From the NCBI GenBank assembly GCA_011048585.1, contig DSDS01000069.1:1-5378 (forward strand): a stretch of DNA of 5,378 nt, read 5' to 3'. Source of the stretch: Desulfurivibrio alkaliphilus (GTDB lineage Bacteria; Desulfobacterota; Desulfobulbia; Desulfobulbales; Desulfurivibrionaceae). Positions 1-5,349 of this stretch are shown here, piece by piece. Position 1 is the stretch's first letter, and each line of letters opens with the position of its first letter. A program made the translations under genes and the position numbers. The notes under the pieces were generated by a model. It saw only the letters and a program-made list of their open reading frames with translations. It ran no database searches and was not told the origin of the DNA.

Positions 1-338
1 GAGGTGATCACCTCATCACCGGCCCCGAGCAGGGCGGCGGCCAGCAGCCCGATAATCTCGTTGGAGCCGTTGCCGAAAACCAGCCGCTCGGGGGGCACCG
101 CCAACTTTTCCGCCAGGGCCCGGCCCAGGTAGTAACAACTGCCGTCGGGGTAGCGATGGAGCCCGGTCAGGCAGGCCCCAATGGCCGCCACCGCCTTGGG
201 GGAAGGGCCTAAAGCGTTTTCATTGGAGGCCAGCTTGATCGAGCCACTGATCCCATACTCCCGTTCCAGCTCCTCGATGGGCTTGCCCGGCGGATAGGGA
301 ACCAGGGAGGCGATATGGGGGGCGATATCTATTCTCAT
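1..338 (-). CDS. hisC: Histidinol-phosphate aminotransferase, N-terminal part (runs off the left edge)
   Basis: Only the first 112 codons are in the window; the gene continues past base 1. HisC is a cytoplasmic PLP enzyme (fold-type I, class I/II aminotransferase family) that transfers an amino group from glutamate to imidazole-acetol phosphate in histidine biosynthesis. Visible family motifs are KLASNENALGPSPKA at residues 35-49, the RYPDG motif at 62-66, and FGNGSNEIIGLL at 88-99 followed by GAGDEVIT. These match the conserved N-terminal substrate and cofactor region of HisC. The PLP lysine lies in the missing part and cannot be checked. The start is the ATG at 338-336, 11 bases after the gatA stop, with only a weak purine-rich GGATCGG ahead of it, so translation may depend partly on the upstream gene. 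A related class I/II aminotransferase is possible, but the SNEN and RYPDG motifs favour HisC. Confidence 0.9.
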   Translation of the reverse strand, partial: MRIDIAPHIASLVPYPPGKPIEELEREYGISGSIKLASNENALGPSPKAVAAIGACLTGLHRYPDGSCYYLGRALAEKLAVPPERLVFGNGSNEIIGLLAAALLGAGDEVIT

Positions 339-349
339 AAACCGATCCG

Positions 350-1810
350 TTAAGCCAGTGGGGGGCGCCGTTCGCTCAGCGCCAGTTCACTTTCCAGTTG
401 GGCCGCCGCCCGCAGCAGCAGCTCCTCCTGAAAGTGGCCGGCCTGGAGCTGCAGGCCGATGGGCAGGCCCCGGCCGCTGAACCCGCAGGGCAGAGAGATC
501 CCCGGCAGGCCGGCCAAATTGGTGGGAATTGTTAGAATATCGGAGAGGTACATACTAAGAGGGTCATCGCTTTTGGCCCCCAGCGGCCAGGCCGGAGTGG
601 GGGTAACCGGAGAAACGATCAGGTCGCACTGGGCGAAGGCCCGCCGGTAATCCTCGATAATCAGAGCCCGCACCTGGGAGGCCTTGCGGTAATAGGCTTC
701 GTAATAACCCGACGAAAGGGCGTAGGTTCCGATGATGATCCGCCGCTTGACCTCGGGGCCGAACCCCTGGGAACGGCTGCGGCAGTACATCTCGCCAAGC
801 TCCCGGGCCGCGGGGTCCCGGTGGCCGAAACGGACCCCGTCGTAACGGGCCAGGTTGGAGCTGGCCTCGGCCGGGGCGATCAGGTAGTAGGCCGCCACTC
901 CGTACTCGGTGTGGGGCAGGCTGATCTCCCGCACCTCGGCCCCGGCCCCGGTCAGCAGCCGGACGGCATTGTCCACCGCCGCCTTGACCTCCGGATCCAG
1001 GCCGAATCCGAAATACTCCCGGGGCAGCCCCACCTTGAGGCCCCGCACTCCATGGTCGAGGGTGGCGGTAAAATCGGGCACCGGCTGATCCACCGAGGTG
1101 GAATCACGCCGATCATGGCCGCTTAGCACGTTGAGCAGCAGGGCCGCGTCCCGCACATCCTTGGTCAGGGGGCCGACCTGGTCCAGCGAGGAGGCAAAGG
1201 CCAGCAGGCCGTAGCGGGAGATCCGCCCGTAGGTGGGTTTGACCCCCACCACTCCGCAATGGGAAGCGGGCTGCCGGATCGAACCGCCGGTATCGGTGCC
1301 CAGGGAGGCGGCGCACAGGTCGGCAGCCACCGCCGCCGCCGAACCGCCGCTGGAGCCGCCGCAAATATAGTCGCGATTCCAGGGGTTGCGGGGCACCGCC
1401 AGAGGACAGTTTTCATTGGCCGACCCCATGGCGAACTCATCCATGGTGCTTTTGCCGACAATCACCGCCCCGGCGGCCCGCAGCTTCTCGACCACCGTGG
1501 CATCATAGGGGGGAACGAAATTCTCCAGAATCCGCGAGCCGCAGGTGGTCCGCAGGCCCTTGGTGCAGAGCAGATCCTTAACCGCGATCGGCACCCCGCA
1601 GAGAGGCGGGGCGCCGCCGGCGGCCAACCGCTGATCGGCCGCCGCCGCCGCCGCCAAAGCGCCCTCGGCATCCACCGTAATGTAGGCGTTGATCCCAGCA
1701 CCGATGGACTCAATGCGGGCCAAAACCGCCTGGGTGGCCTCCACGGCGGAGAGCTCCCGCCGGGCCAGCCGCCGGGCCAGTTCATGAATGGTCAAACGAT
1801 AGCTCTCCAT
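350..1810 (-). CDS. gatA: Aspartyl/glutamyl-tRNA amidotransferase subunit A
   Basis: This 486-residue protein is the amidase subunit of GatCAB. It releases ammonia from glutamine (or asparagine), which the complex uses to convert Glu-tRNA(Gln) and/or Asp-tRNA(Asn) into the correctly charged tRNA. Its length is normal for GatA. The amidase-signature Ser-cisSer-Lys triad is intact: Lys78 in GVPIAVKD, Ser153 in GGSSGGS, and nucleophile Ser177 in GTDTGGSIRQPA. Other family landmarks are VKPTYGRISRYGL at about 190-202, SSLDQVGP at 207-214, and a C-terminal TIPTNLAGLPGISLPCG block at about 428-443. The ATG at 1810-1808 is one base after the gatC stop and has an AAGGTG Shine-Dalgarno site 7 bases upstream. 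The gene is therefore in an operon with gatC and hisC. GatB, the tRNA-binding kinase subunit, is not in the window. Other amidase-signature enzymes are excluded by the adjoining gatC. Confidence 0.98.
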   Translation of the reverse strand: MESYRLTIHELARRLARRELSAVEATQAVLARIESIGAGINAYITVDAEGALAAAAAADQRLAAGGAPPLCGVPIAVKDLLCTKGLRTTCGSRILENFVPPYDATVVEKLRAAGAVIVGKSTMDEFAMGSANENCPLAVPRNPWNRDYICGGSSGGSAAAVAADLCAASLGTDTGGSIRQPASHCGVVGVKPTYGRISRYGLLAFASSLDQVGPLTKDVRDAALLLNVLSGHDRRDSTSVDQPVPDFTATLDHGVRGLKVGLPREYFGFGLDPEVKAAVDNAVRLLTGAGAEVREISLPHTEYGVAAYYLIAPAEASSNLARYDGVRFGHRDPAARELGEMYCRSRSQGFGPEVKRRIIIGTYALSSGYYEAYYRKASQVRALIIEDYRRAFAQCDLIVSPVTPTPAWPLGAKSDDPLSMYLSDILTIPTNLAGLPGISLPCGFSGRGLPIGLQLQAGHFQEELLLRAAAQLESELALSERRPPLA

Positions 1811-1811
1811 C

Positions 1812-2096
1812 TCAGATCACCTTGGGGACCACGAAAGCAGCCTCGGTGGCCAGGGGCGCGTTGGCCAGAGCTTCGGCCCGGGGCAGCGACGGGGTGACCT
1901 CATCCTCCCGAAAGGCGTTGACCACCGACAGGGCATGGGTCACCGGCGCCACATCGGTGGTGTCCAGCTCATTGAGTTTGTCCACGTACCGCAAAATCTC
2001 ATCCAACTGCCCGGTCAGGGGGCCCACCTCATCGGCGGCAAGCTCCAGCCGGGCCAACCGGGCAACCTGCATCACCTGTTCTTCACTGATCCGCAT
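1812..2096 (-). CDS. gatC: Aspartyl/glutamyl-tRNA amidotransferase subunit C
   Basis: This is a 94-residue protein of normal GatC length. GatC wraps around GatA and stabilises its contact with GatB in the cytoplasmic GatCAB complex. The N-terminus (RISEEQVMQVARLARLEL) is the typical GatC opening helix, followed by the LDEILRYVDKLNELDTTDV helix and the PVTHAL turn at about residues 51-56. The C-terminal VNAFREDEV segment and the FVVPKVI tail are also typical. The ATG at 2096-2094 is preferred over an adjacent in-frame TTG at 2099-2097, because GGGAG lies 6 bases before the ATG but only 3 before the TTG. The ATG shares its A with the TGA of the upstream response regulator (TGATG), which indicates translational coupling. 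The stop is one base before the gatA start. Confidence 0.97.
   Translation of the reverse strand: MRISEEQVMQVARLARLELAADEVGPLTGQLDEILRYVDKLNELDTTDVAPVTHALSVVNAFREDEVTPSLPRAEALANAPLATEAAFVVPKVI
1818..1823 (-). promoter_or_regulatory. Ribosome binding site of gatA
   Basis: AAGGTG on the minus strand lies 7 bases upstream of the gatA ATG and inside the last codons of gatC. It supports the ATG at 1810 as the start, and shows that gatA is initiated from its own site although it begins one base after the gatC stop. Confidence 0.75.
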
Positions 2097-3160
2097 CAAT
2101 TACTCCCGTTTTGAATAATCTCGCAAAAAACCTTGACCACCTCGGGGTCAAACTGGCTGCCGGCGCAGCGCCGCATCTCCGCCAAGGCGTCGACGGGGTT
2201 GAGGTTGCTGCGATAACTGCGCTTGGAGGTCATGGCATCGTAGCTGTCGGCGGCGGTGATGATCTTGGTGAGAATATCAAGCTCATTGCCGCCGATTCCA
2301 TCGGGATAGCCCTTACCGTCCAGGCGCTCGTGATGGTGGCGGACAATGGCCAGCTCCCGGCTCATGAAGGAGAGGGGCTTGAGAATGTTTTCCCCGATGA
2401 CCGGGTGTTTGCGCATCATCTCCCACTCCTCCTCCGAGAGCGGGCCCGGCTTGCAGATATAGCTGATATCGATCACCAACTTGCCGATATCATGGACCTG
2501 GCAGGCCCGGGCCAGCGCCTCCCGTTCGCTGTCATCCAGCCCCATGGCCTCGGCGATCCGGCTGGCGTACTGGGTGACCCGCACCGTGTGGCCGGCGGTG
2601 TAGACATCCTTCTCCTCCAGGGCGGTCTGGAGACTGAGCATGGTATCCAGGGTGGTGATCTCCAGGTTATGGCTGTACTCCGAAAGCAGACGGTTTTTCT
2701 CCTCCAGCTCGAAGGTTTTCTCCAGCACCTGGCGCTCAAGGTCCTCCTTGTAGGCCCGCTCCCGGCGGACATACATCCGCTTCTCCACCGCCCGCTTGAT
2801 CTTGATGTTGAACAGCTCAAGATCCTCGATGGGCTTGGTGATGAAGTCGTAGGCCCCCAGGTTGACCGCCTTGACCGCGTACTCCATGCTGCCGGCCCCG
2901 GTCAGGAAGATCACCGGGATACCCAGGTTGCGGGCATTGATCCGACGCAGGGCCTCAAAACCGTCCATTCCCGGCATGTTGATATCGAGAATGATCAGGT
3001 CAAGCTCGGGTTCCAGCAGACCCAGCACCTCCTTACCACTGGCGACGCTCACCACTTCGTAACCGAAAACAGTGAGAATTTTACTCACCGCCTCCCGCAC
3101 GATGCTGTCGTCGTCGGCGATCAGGATCTTGACCCGGTTTGCAGGTTGTTTGGGCTCCAA
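2096..3160 (-). CDS. Response regulator with REC and HD-GYP domains, probable cyclic-di-GMP phosphodiesterase
   Basis: This is a 354-residue soluble protein with RpfG-like architecture. The REC domain spans about residues 10-125: acidic pocket D16-D17, phospho-acceptor D59 in LIILDINMPGMDGFEAL, switch T87 and K109 in ITKP. A charged, coiled-coil-like linker follows at about 125-175. The HD-GYP domain (about 175-350) has H191 in TAGHTVRV, the H223-D224 pair in VHDIGKL, H252 in KHPVIGE, and H275-H277 leading into ERLDGKGYPDG with the GYP at 284-286. D305 lies in ITAADSYDAMTSKRSYR. With the metal-binding residues present, it probably hydrolyses cyclic-di-GMP, controlled by phosphorylation of D59. 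No DNA-binding or membrane segment is seen, and no partner kinase is in the window. The start is TTG at 3160; an in-frame TAA lies two codons upstream, no ATG or GTG is nearby, and GAGGGG sits 7 bases before the TTG. Its stop overlaps the gatC start. The target process is unknown. Confidence 0.95.
   Translation of the reverse strand: MEPKQPANRVKILIADDDSIVREAVSKILTVFGYEVVSVASGKEVLGLLEPELDLIILDINMPGMDGFEALRRINARNLGIPVIFLTGAGSMEYAVKAVNLGAYDFITKPIEDLELFNIKIKRAVEKRMYVRRERAYKEDLERQVLEKTFELEEKNRLLSEYSHNLEITTLDTMLSLQTALEEKDVYTAGHTVRVTQYASRIAEAMGLDDSEREALARACQVHDIGKLVIDISYICKPGPLSEEEWEMMRKHPVIGENILKPLSFMSRELAIVRHHHERLDGKGYPDGIGGNELDILTKIITAADSYDAMTSKRSYRSNLNPVDALAEMRRCAGSQFDPEVVKVFCEIIQNGSN
2103..2107 (-). 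promoter_or_regulatory. Ribosome binding site deciding the gatC start
   Basis: GGGAG on the minus strand lies within the last codons of the HD-GYP regulator, 6 bases before the ATG at 2096. The alternative in-frame TTG three bases earlier would be only 3 bases away, which is too close. The site overlaps the end of the upstream gene, as expected for coupled translation. Confidence 0.7.
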
Positions 3161-3167
3161 ACTTTAA

Positions 3168-3173
3168 CCCCTC
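3168..3173 (-). promoter_or_regulatory. Ribosome binding site for the TTG-started HD-GYP regulator
   Basis: GAGGGG on the minus strand lies 7 bases ahead of the TTG at 3160-3158. No ATG or GTG is available close by and an in-frame TAA (3166-3164) is just upstream, so this site fixes the unusual TTG start. TTG usually initiates weakly, so the protein may be made at a modest level. Confidence 0.75.
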
Positions 3174-3204
3174 TAGTATCTCGTTTCAGCGGCTGTCACA
3201 CCCT

Positions 3205-3219
3205 CCAACATGATGTTGG
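3205..3219 (-). repeat. Small perfect inverted repeat in the deacetylase-regulator gap
   Basis: CCAACA and TGTTGG flank a 3-base loop, giving a 6-bp stem about 8 bases after the deacetylase stop (3227) in the 66-base gap before the regulator. No T-run follows on the minus strand, so it does not look like an intrinsic terminator. It could be an RNA processing or stability element, an operator, or chance. The rest of the gap shows no convincing promoter. Confidence 0.4.
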
Positions 3220-3226
3220 TGCCAGA

Positions 3227-4279
3227 TCACCCCGGAATTGTCCAGTATTTTTTTGCCATTTCCCGAGCCTGCTCCAAGGCCCGCAAAGGTCCGGAGGCCC
3301 GGCGGAGGTTGGAAAAATCGGCCTCCGAGCGGGCCTGGTCGCCGGCCAGTTCTCCCAGGCAGGCCATCACTCCGCGCTCCATGATGGTTAGATCATAACC
3401 GCCCTCCAGCACCAGCACCAGCCGCCCGCCACACAATCCGGCAGCCAGCTCCCGCAGCACCCTGGTCAGATAGGCAAACCCCAACTCACTGACCATCATG
3501 GTGCCCAAGGGGTCGCCCCCATAGATATCAAAGCCCACCGAAACCATGATCAGCTCGGGCCGGTACTGTTCGGCCAGGGGGGTGAGCAGTTCGTTGAAGA
3601 TCCGGGCGTAAGCGGCGTCATCCTGCCCCCCGGGCAGGGGCACATTGATGGTATAGCCCTCTCCCCGACCGCTGCCGGTTTCAGACCAGGCGCCGCTGCC
3701 CGGAAAATAGGGGTACTGGTGGGTGGAGAAGTAGAGCACCCGGTCGCTGTCATAGAAGGCATGCTGGGTTCCGTTGCCGTGGTGGAGGTCCCAGTCCACG
3801 ATCAAAATCCGCTCCAGCCCCAGATTCCGCAGGGCGTGATGGGCGGCCACCGCGACATTGTTGAACAGGCAGAAGCCCCGGGTATGGTCATGCTCGGCAT
3901 GATGCCCCGGCGGGCGCACCAGGGCGAAGGCGTTGGCCGCCTCTCCGGCCGTTACCAGATCCACCCCCTTGAGCGCCGCTCCGGCCGCCAGGCAAGCGGC
4001 CTCGTAGGAGCGGGCCGAGGTACAGGTGTCGGGATCAAGGCACTCAAAGGGGCGGCCGGCGGTGGCGGCCACCCGGGCGATATGGCTCCGGCTGTGGTTA
4101 AGGGCCAGTTGCTCTTCGCTGGCCGGGGCAAAGTCGGGAAAAAGCAGGCGCCGCCGCTGCTCCGGCCGGCTCAACTGCCGATAAACCCCGGCCAGCCGCT
4201 CCGGCGACTCCACATGCCCAGGTCCCGGATCGTGGGCCAGAAAAGCCTCGTGTTGGAGAACCGCCGTCGCAACCTTCAT
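3227..4279 (-). CDS. Histone deacetylase superfamily protein (zinc-dependent deacetylase, substrate unknown)
   Basis: This 350-residue protein is a single arginase-deacetylase fold domain, as in AcuC, acetylpolyamine amidohydrolases and HDACs. These use zinc to remove acetyl groups from lysine side chains, polyamines or related amides. Residue evidence: HPGPGH-like DPGPGHVESPERL at 17-29; the His dyad H126-H127 in RPPGHHAEH; zinc ligands D164 and H166 in DWDLHHGNGTQ; third ligand D251 in GFDIYGGDPLG; and the transition-state tyrosine Y295 in EGGYD. The active site therefore looks complete. There is no signal peptide or membrane segment, so it should be cytoplasmic. ATG 4279 overlaps the rnhA stop by 4 bases and has AAGGGGAG 7 bases upstream, indicating coupled expression with rnhA. 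Nothing nearby (no acetyl-CoA synthetase or polyamine gene) points to the substrate, so acuC is not assigned. The GFDIYGG segment differs from the more usual GFDAH version of the motif. Confidence 0.95.
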   Translation of the reverse strand: MKVATAVLQHEAFLAHDPGPGHVESPERLAGVYRQLSRPEQRRRLLFPDFAPASEEQLALNHSRSHIARVAATAGRPFECLDPDTCTSARSYEAACLAAGAALKGVDLVTAGEAANAFALVRPPGHHAEHDHTRGFCLFNNVAVAAHHALRNLGLERILIVDWDLHHGNGTQHAFYDSDRVLYFSTHQYPYFPGSGAWSETGSGRGEGYTINVPLPGGQDDAAYARIFNELLTPLAEQYRPELIMVSVGFDIYGGDPLGTMMVSELGFAYLTRVLRELAAGLCGGRLVLVLEGGYDLTIMERGVMACLGELAGDQARSEADFSNLRRASGPLRALEQAREMAKKYWTIPG

Positions 4280-5004
4280 GCCCCAACTCCCCTTTTTTGT
4301 TCGTAACCTTCGTCCATGGGCAAGCCGGAACGGCGGGCCATGGCCACCGCCAACTGATCGCAGCGTTCATTAAGCGGATTGCCGGCGTGCCCCCGCACCC
4401 AGTGGAACGTGACCCGCAGTCGGGCCACCAGATCCAGCAACTGCCCCCAAAGGTCGGGGTTGACGGCGGGCTGGCGGTCGGCCTTGATCCACCCCCGCCG
4501 CCGCCACCCCTGGGCCCAGCCCCGGTTGATGCCATTGACCACATAGCTGGAATCGCTGTAAAGCCTCACCGGGCGGTCCCGATATTCCAGTTCCCGCAGG
4601 GCGACGATGCAGGCCATCAACTCCATGCGATTGTTGGTGGTCAGGCGAAAACCGCCGCTTAACTCCTTGCGCTCCCCGTTGTAAAGCTGCACCACCCCGT
4701 AGCCGCCGGGACCGGGATTGTTGATCGCCCCGCCGTCGGTGTAGATAAGCACCTCATCGGCGGCGCCCGGGTCGGGCAATTCTCCGCTCCCGCCGCCCTC
4801 CGTCCGGATCCTGGTTTTTGCGGCCCGCTTCGCCGGGCCCGGTGGGGGATCGGCCAGCCAGGCCGCGGCCTCGGCGTGGCTGGCGAAGCCCTTGAACCGG
4901 GCCCCGGCAAAACCCTCCACCTGGCGCTGGGCCTGGGGCCAGGCGGAGTAAATGCCCGGCACCCGGCCCGCCGCCACCGCGTAAAATTTTTTCTTGGTCG
5001 CCAT
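4276..5004 (-). CDS. rnhA: Ribonuclease HI with an N-terminal RNA-DNA hybrid-binding domain
   Basis: This 242-residue cytoplasmic nuclease cuts the RNA strand of RNA-DNA hybrids, removing R-loops and primer remnants. Residues about 5-50 (KKFYAVAAGRVPGIYSAW, then GFAGARFKGF) form the hybrid-binding domain, also called the Caulimovirus viroplasmin domain, familiar from eukaryotic RNase H1 and found in some bacteria. A flexible Pro/Ala/Gly-rich linker spans about 51-83. The catalytic domain follows with D90 (IYTDGGA), E128 (NNRMEL), D151 (YSDSSYV), H206 (VRGHAGNPLNE) and D216 (RCDQLA), the complete DEDD set plus the histidine. The ATG at 5004 is chosen because the hybrid-binding domain begins four residues later. 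The same frame stays open upstream to a TTG at 5139, but the extra 45 residues resemble nothing and have no Shine-Dalgarno site. The chosen ATG also lacks a good site. It is the first gene of the block, and its stop overlaps the deacetylase start. Confidence 0.96.
   Translation of the reverse strand: MATKKKFYAVAAGRVPGIYSAWPQAQRQVEGFAGARFKGFASHAEAAAWLADPPPGPAKRAAKTRIRTEGGGSGELPDPGAADEVLIYTDGGAINNPGPGGYGVVQLYNGERKELSGGFRLTTNNRMELMACIVALRELEYRDRPVRLYSDSSYVVNGINRGWAQGWRRRGWIKADRQPAVNPDLWGQLLDLVARLRVTFHWVRGHAGNPLNERCDQLAVAMARRSGLPMDEGYEQKRGVGA
4287..4294 (-). promoter_or_regulatory. Ribosome binding site of the deacetylase gene
   Basis: AAGGGGAG on the minus strand lies 7 bases before the ATG at 4279, inside the last codons of rnhA. 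It supports this start and shows that the overlapping gene has its own initiation site. Confidence 0.8.
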
Positions 5005-5011
5005 GGGCCTA

Positions 5012-5040
5012 TTTATAACGGGCTCTCTGTTTTTTGGCGA
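5012..5040 (-). promoter_or_regulatory. Candidate promoter of the rnhA-led operon, possibly leaderless
   Basis: On the minus strand TCGCCA (5040-5035, 4 of 6 to TTGACA) is separated by 17 bases from TATAAA (5017-5012, 5 of 6 to TATAAT). The expected transcription start, about 7 bases downstream, falls at the A of the rnhA ATG (5004), which would give a leaderless mRNA. That would explain why no Shine-Dalgarno site precedes the ATG. An alternative weaker pair further upstream is TTGATG - 16 - TATTGT. Neither is certain. Confidence 0.3.
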
Positions 5041-5270
5041 GCAGAACCGCCTATTTTCCCCAACAATAAAGATACCGGAACAACCATCAACGAACTGCTT
5101 AAATTGTTCAGCCGGTGGCATTAAAAAGAGCAGACACAAGGAGCCAAGGGACTAACAGCAATAGTTACCACTGAAAACTACGGTAAAAGAGGAGGAAATC
5201 ACCGGCAGCAAGCAGTGAAATAGGCAAACCTTCGACTACCACGCCAGGCTATCCCCCGAAATTTAACGGA

Positions 5271-5289
5271 GAAAAAATTTTGGTTTAAA
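5271..5289 (+). promoter_or_regulatory. UP-element-like A/T tract upstream of the divergent promoter
   Basis: A-runs and T-runs (AAAAAA, TTTT, TTTAAA) lie immediately upstream of the -35 hexamer at 5290. This is the position and composition at which the RNA polymerase alpha C-terminal domains bind in UP-element promoters. The assignment rests on composition and position only. Confidence 0.4.
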
Positions 5290-5318
5290 TTTACATTTGG
5301 TCAGCGGTGCCATATTAT
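5290..5318 (+). promoter_or_regulatory. Sigma70-type promoter for a divergent gene beyond the right edge
   Basis: TTTACA (5290-5295, 5 of 6 to consensus) and TATTAT (5313-5318, 5 of 6) are separated by the optimal 17 bases. An A/T tract precedes it, and a GC-rich stretch (GCGGCG) follows the -10, where the discriminator lies. The expected start site is near 5325. No coding start is seen in the remaining 50 bases, so the gene it serves starts outside the window. Combined UP-like tract and GC-rich discriminator resemble strong growth-rate or stringently controlled promoters, but that is inference. Confidence 0.55.
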
Positions 5319-5349
5319 GCGGCGATTCCGCCGCCGGGCAGCGGGAATC
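5319..5349 (+). repeat. Two overlapping inverted repeats at the start of the divergent transcript
   Basis: GCGGCG (5319-5324) and CGCCGC (5329-5334) form a perfect 6-bp stem with a 4-base loop, directly after the -10. GATTCCGC (5324-5331) can instead pair with GC-GGAATC (5341-5349, one bulged G) around a 9-base loop. The two pairings share bases and exclude each other. If transcription starts near 5325, only the second would form fully in RNA, as a hairpin at the extreme 5' end. The first would then exist only as a DNA palindrome. Confidence 0.45.

Noticed and set aside
1..14. A perfect 14-base palindrome at the left edge
   Set aside because: It is inside hisC and encodes the conserved GDEVIT stretch, so it is most likely a coincidence of codon choice.
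1259..1897. A 212-codon plus-strand frame opposite gatA and gatC
   Set aside because: It is a shadow of gatA and gatC: low-complexity Gly/Arg/Pro-rich translation, and antisense to conserved amidase motifs.
2111..3391. A 426-codon open frame on the plus strand opposite the HD-GYP regulator
   Set aside because: It lies antisense to a clearly real gene with intact catalytic motifs. Long antisense frames are common in GC-rich DNA, and its His/Gly/Leu-rich translation resembles no family.
4287..4300. An A6G run near the end of rnhA that could resemble a slippery frameshift site fusing RnhA to the deacetylase
   Set aside because: The -1 frame is open into the deacetylase, but the heptamer is out of register with the rnhA reading frame. 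The deacetylase also has its own strong ribosome binding site and ATG.
5005..5139. N-terminal extension of RNase HI to a TTG at 5139 or an ATG at 5121
   Set aside because: The 45 extra residues precede the natural start of the hybrid-binding domain, have no ribosome binding site, and lie in AT-rich intergenic-like sequence.
5190..5196. A strong GAGGAGG Shine-Dalgarno-like site on the plus strand
   Set aside because: No ATG, GTG or TTG lies at a usable distance. The nearest GTG (about 5215) is followed by a stop two codons later.
5271..5292. An AT-only inverted repeat ending in a T-run on the minus strand, as a possible terminator
   Set aside because: The stem would be only A-T pairs and very weak. 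The tract is better explained as an UP-like element of the adjoining plus-strand promoter.
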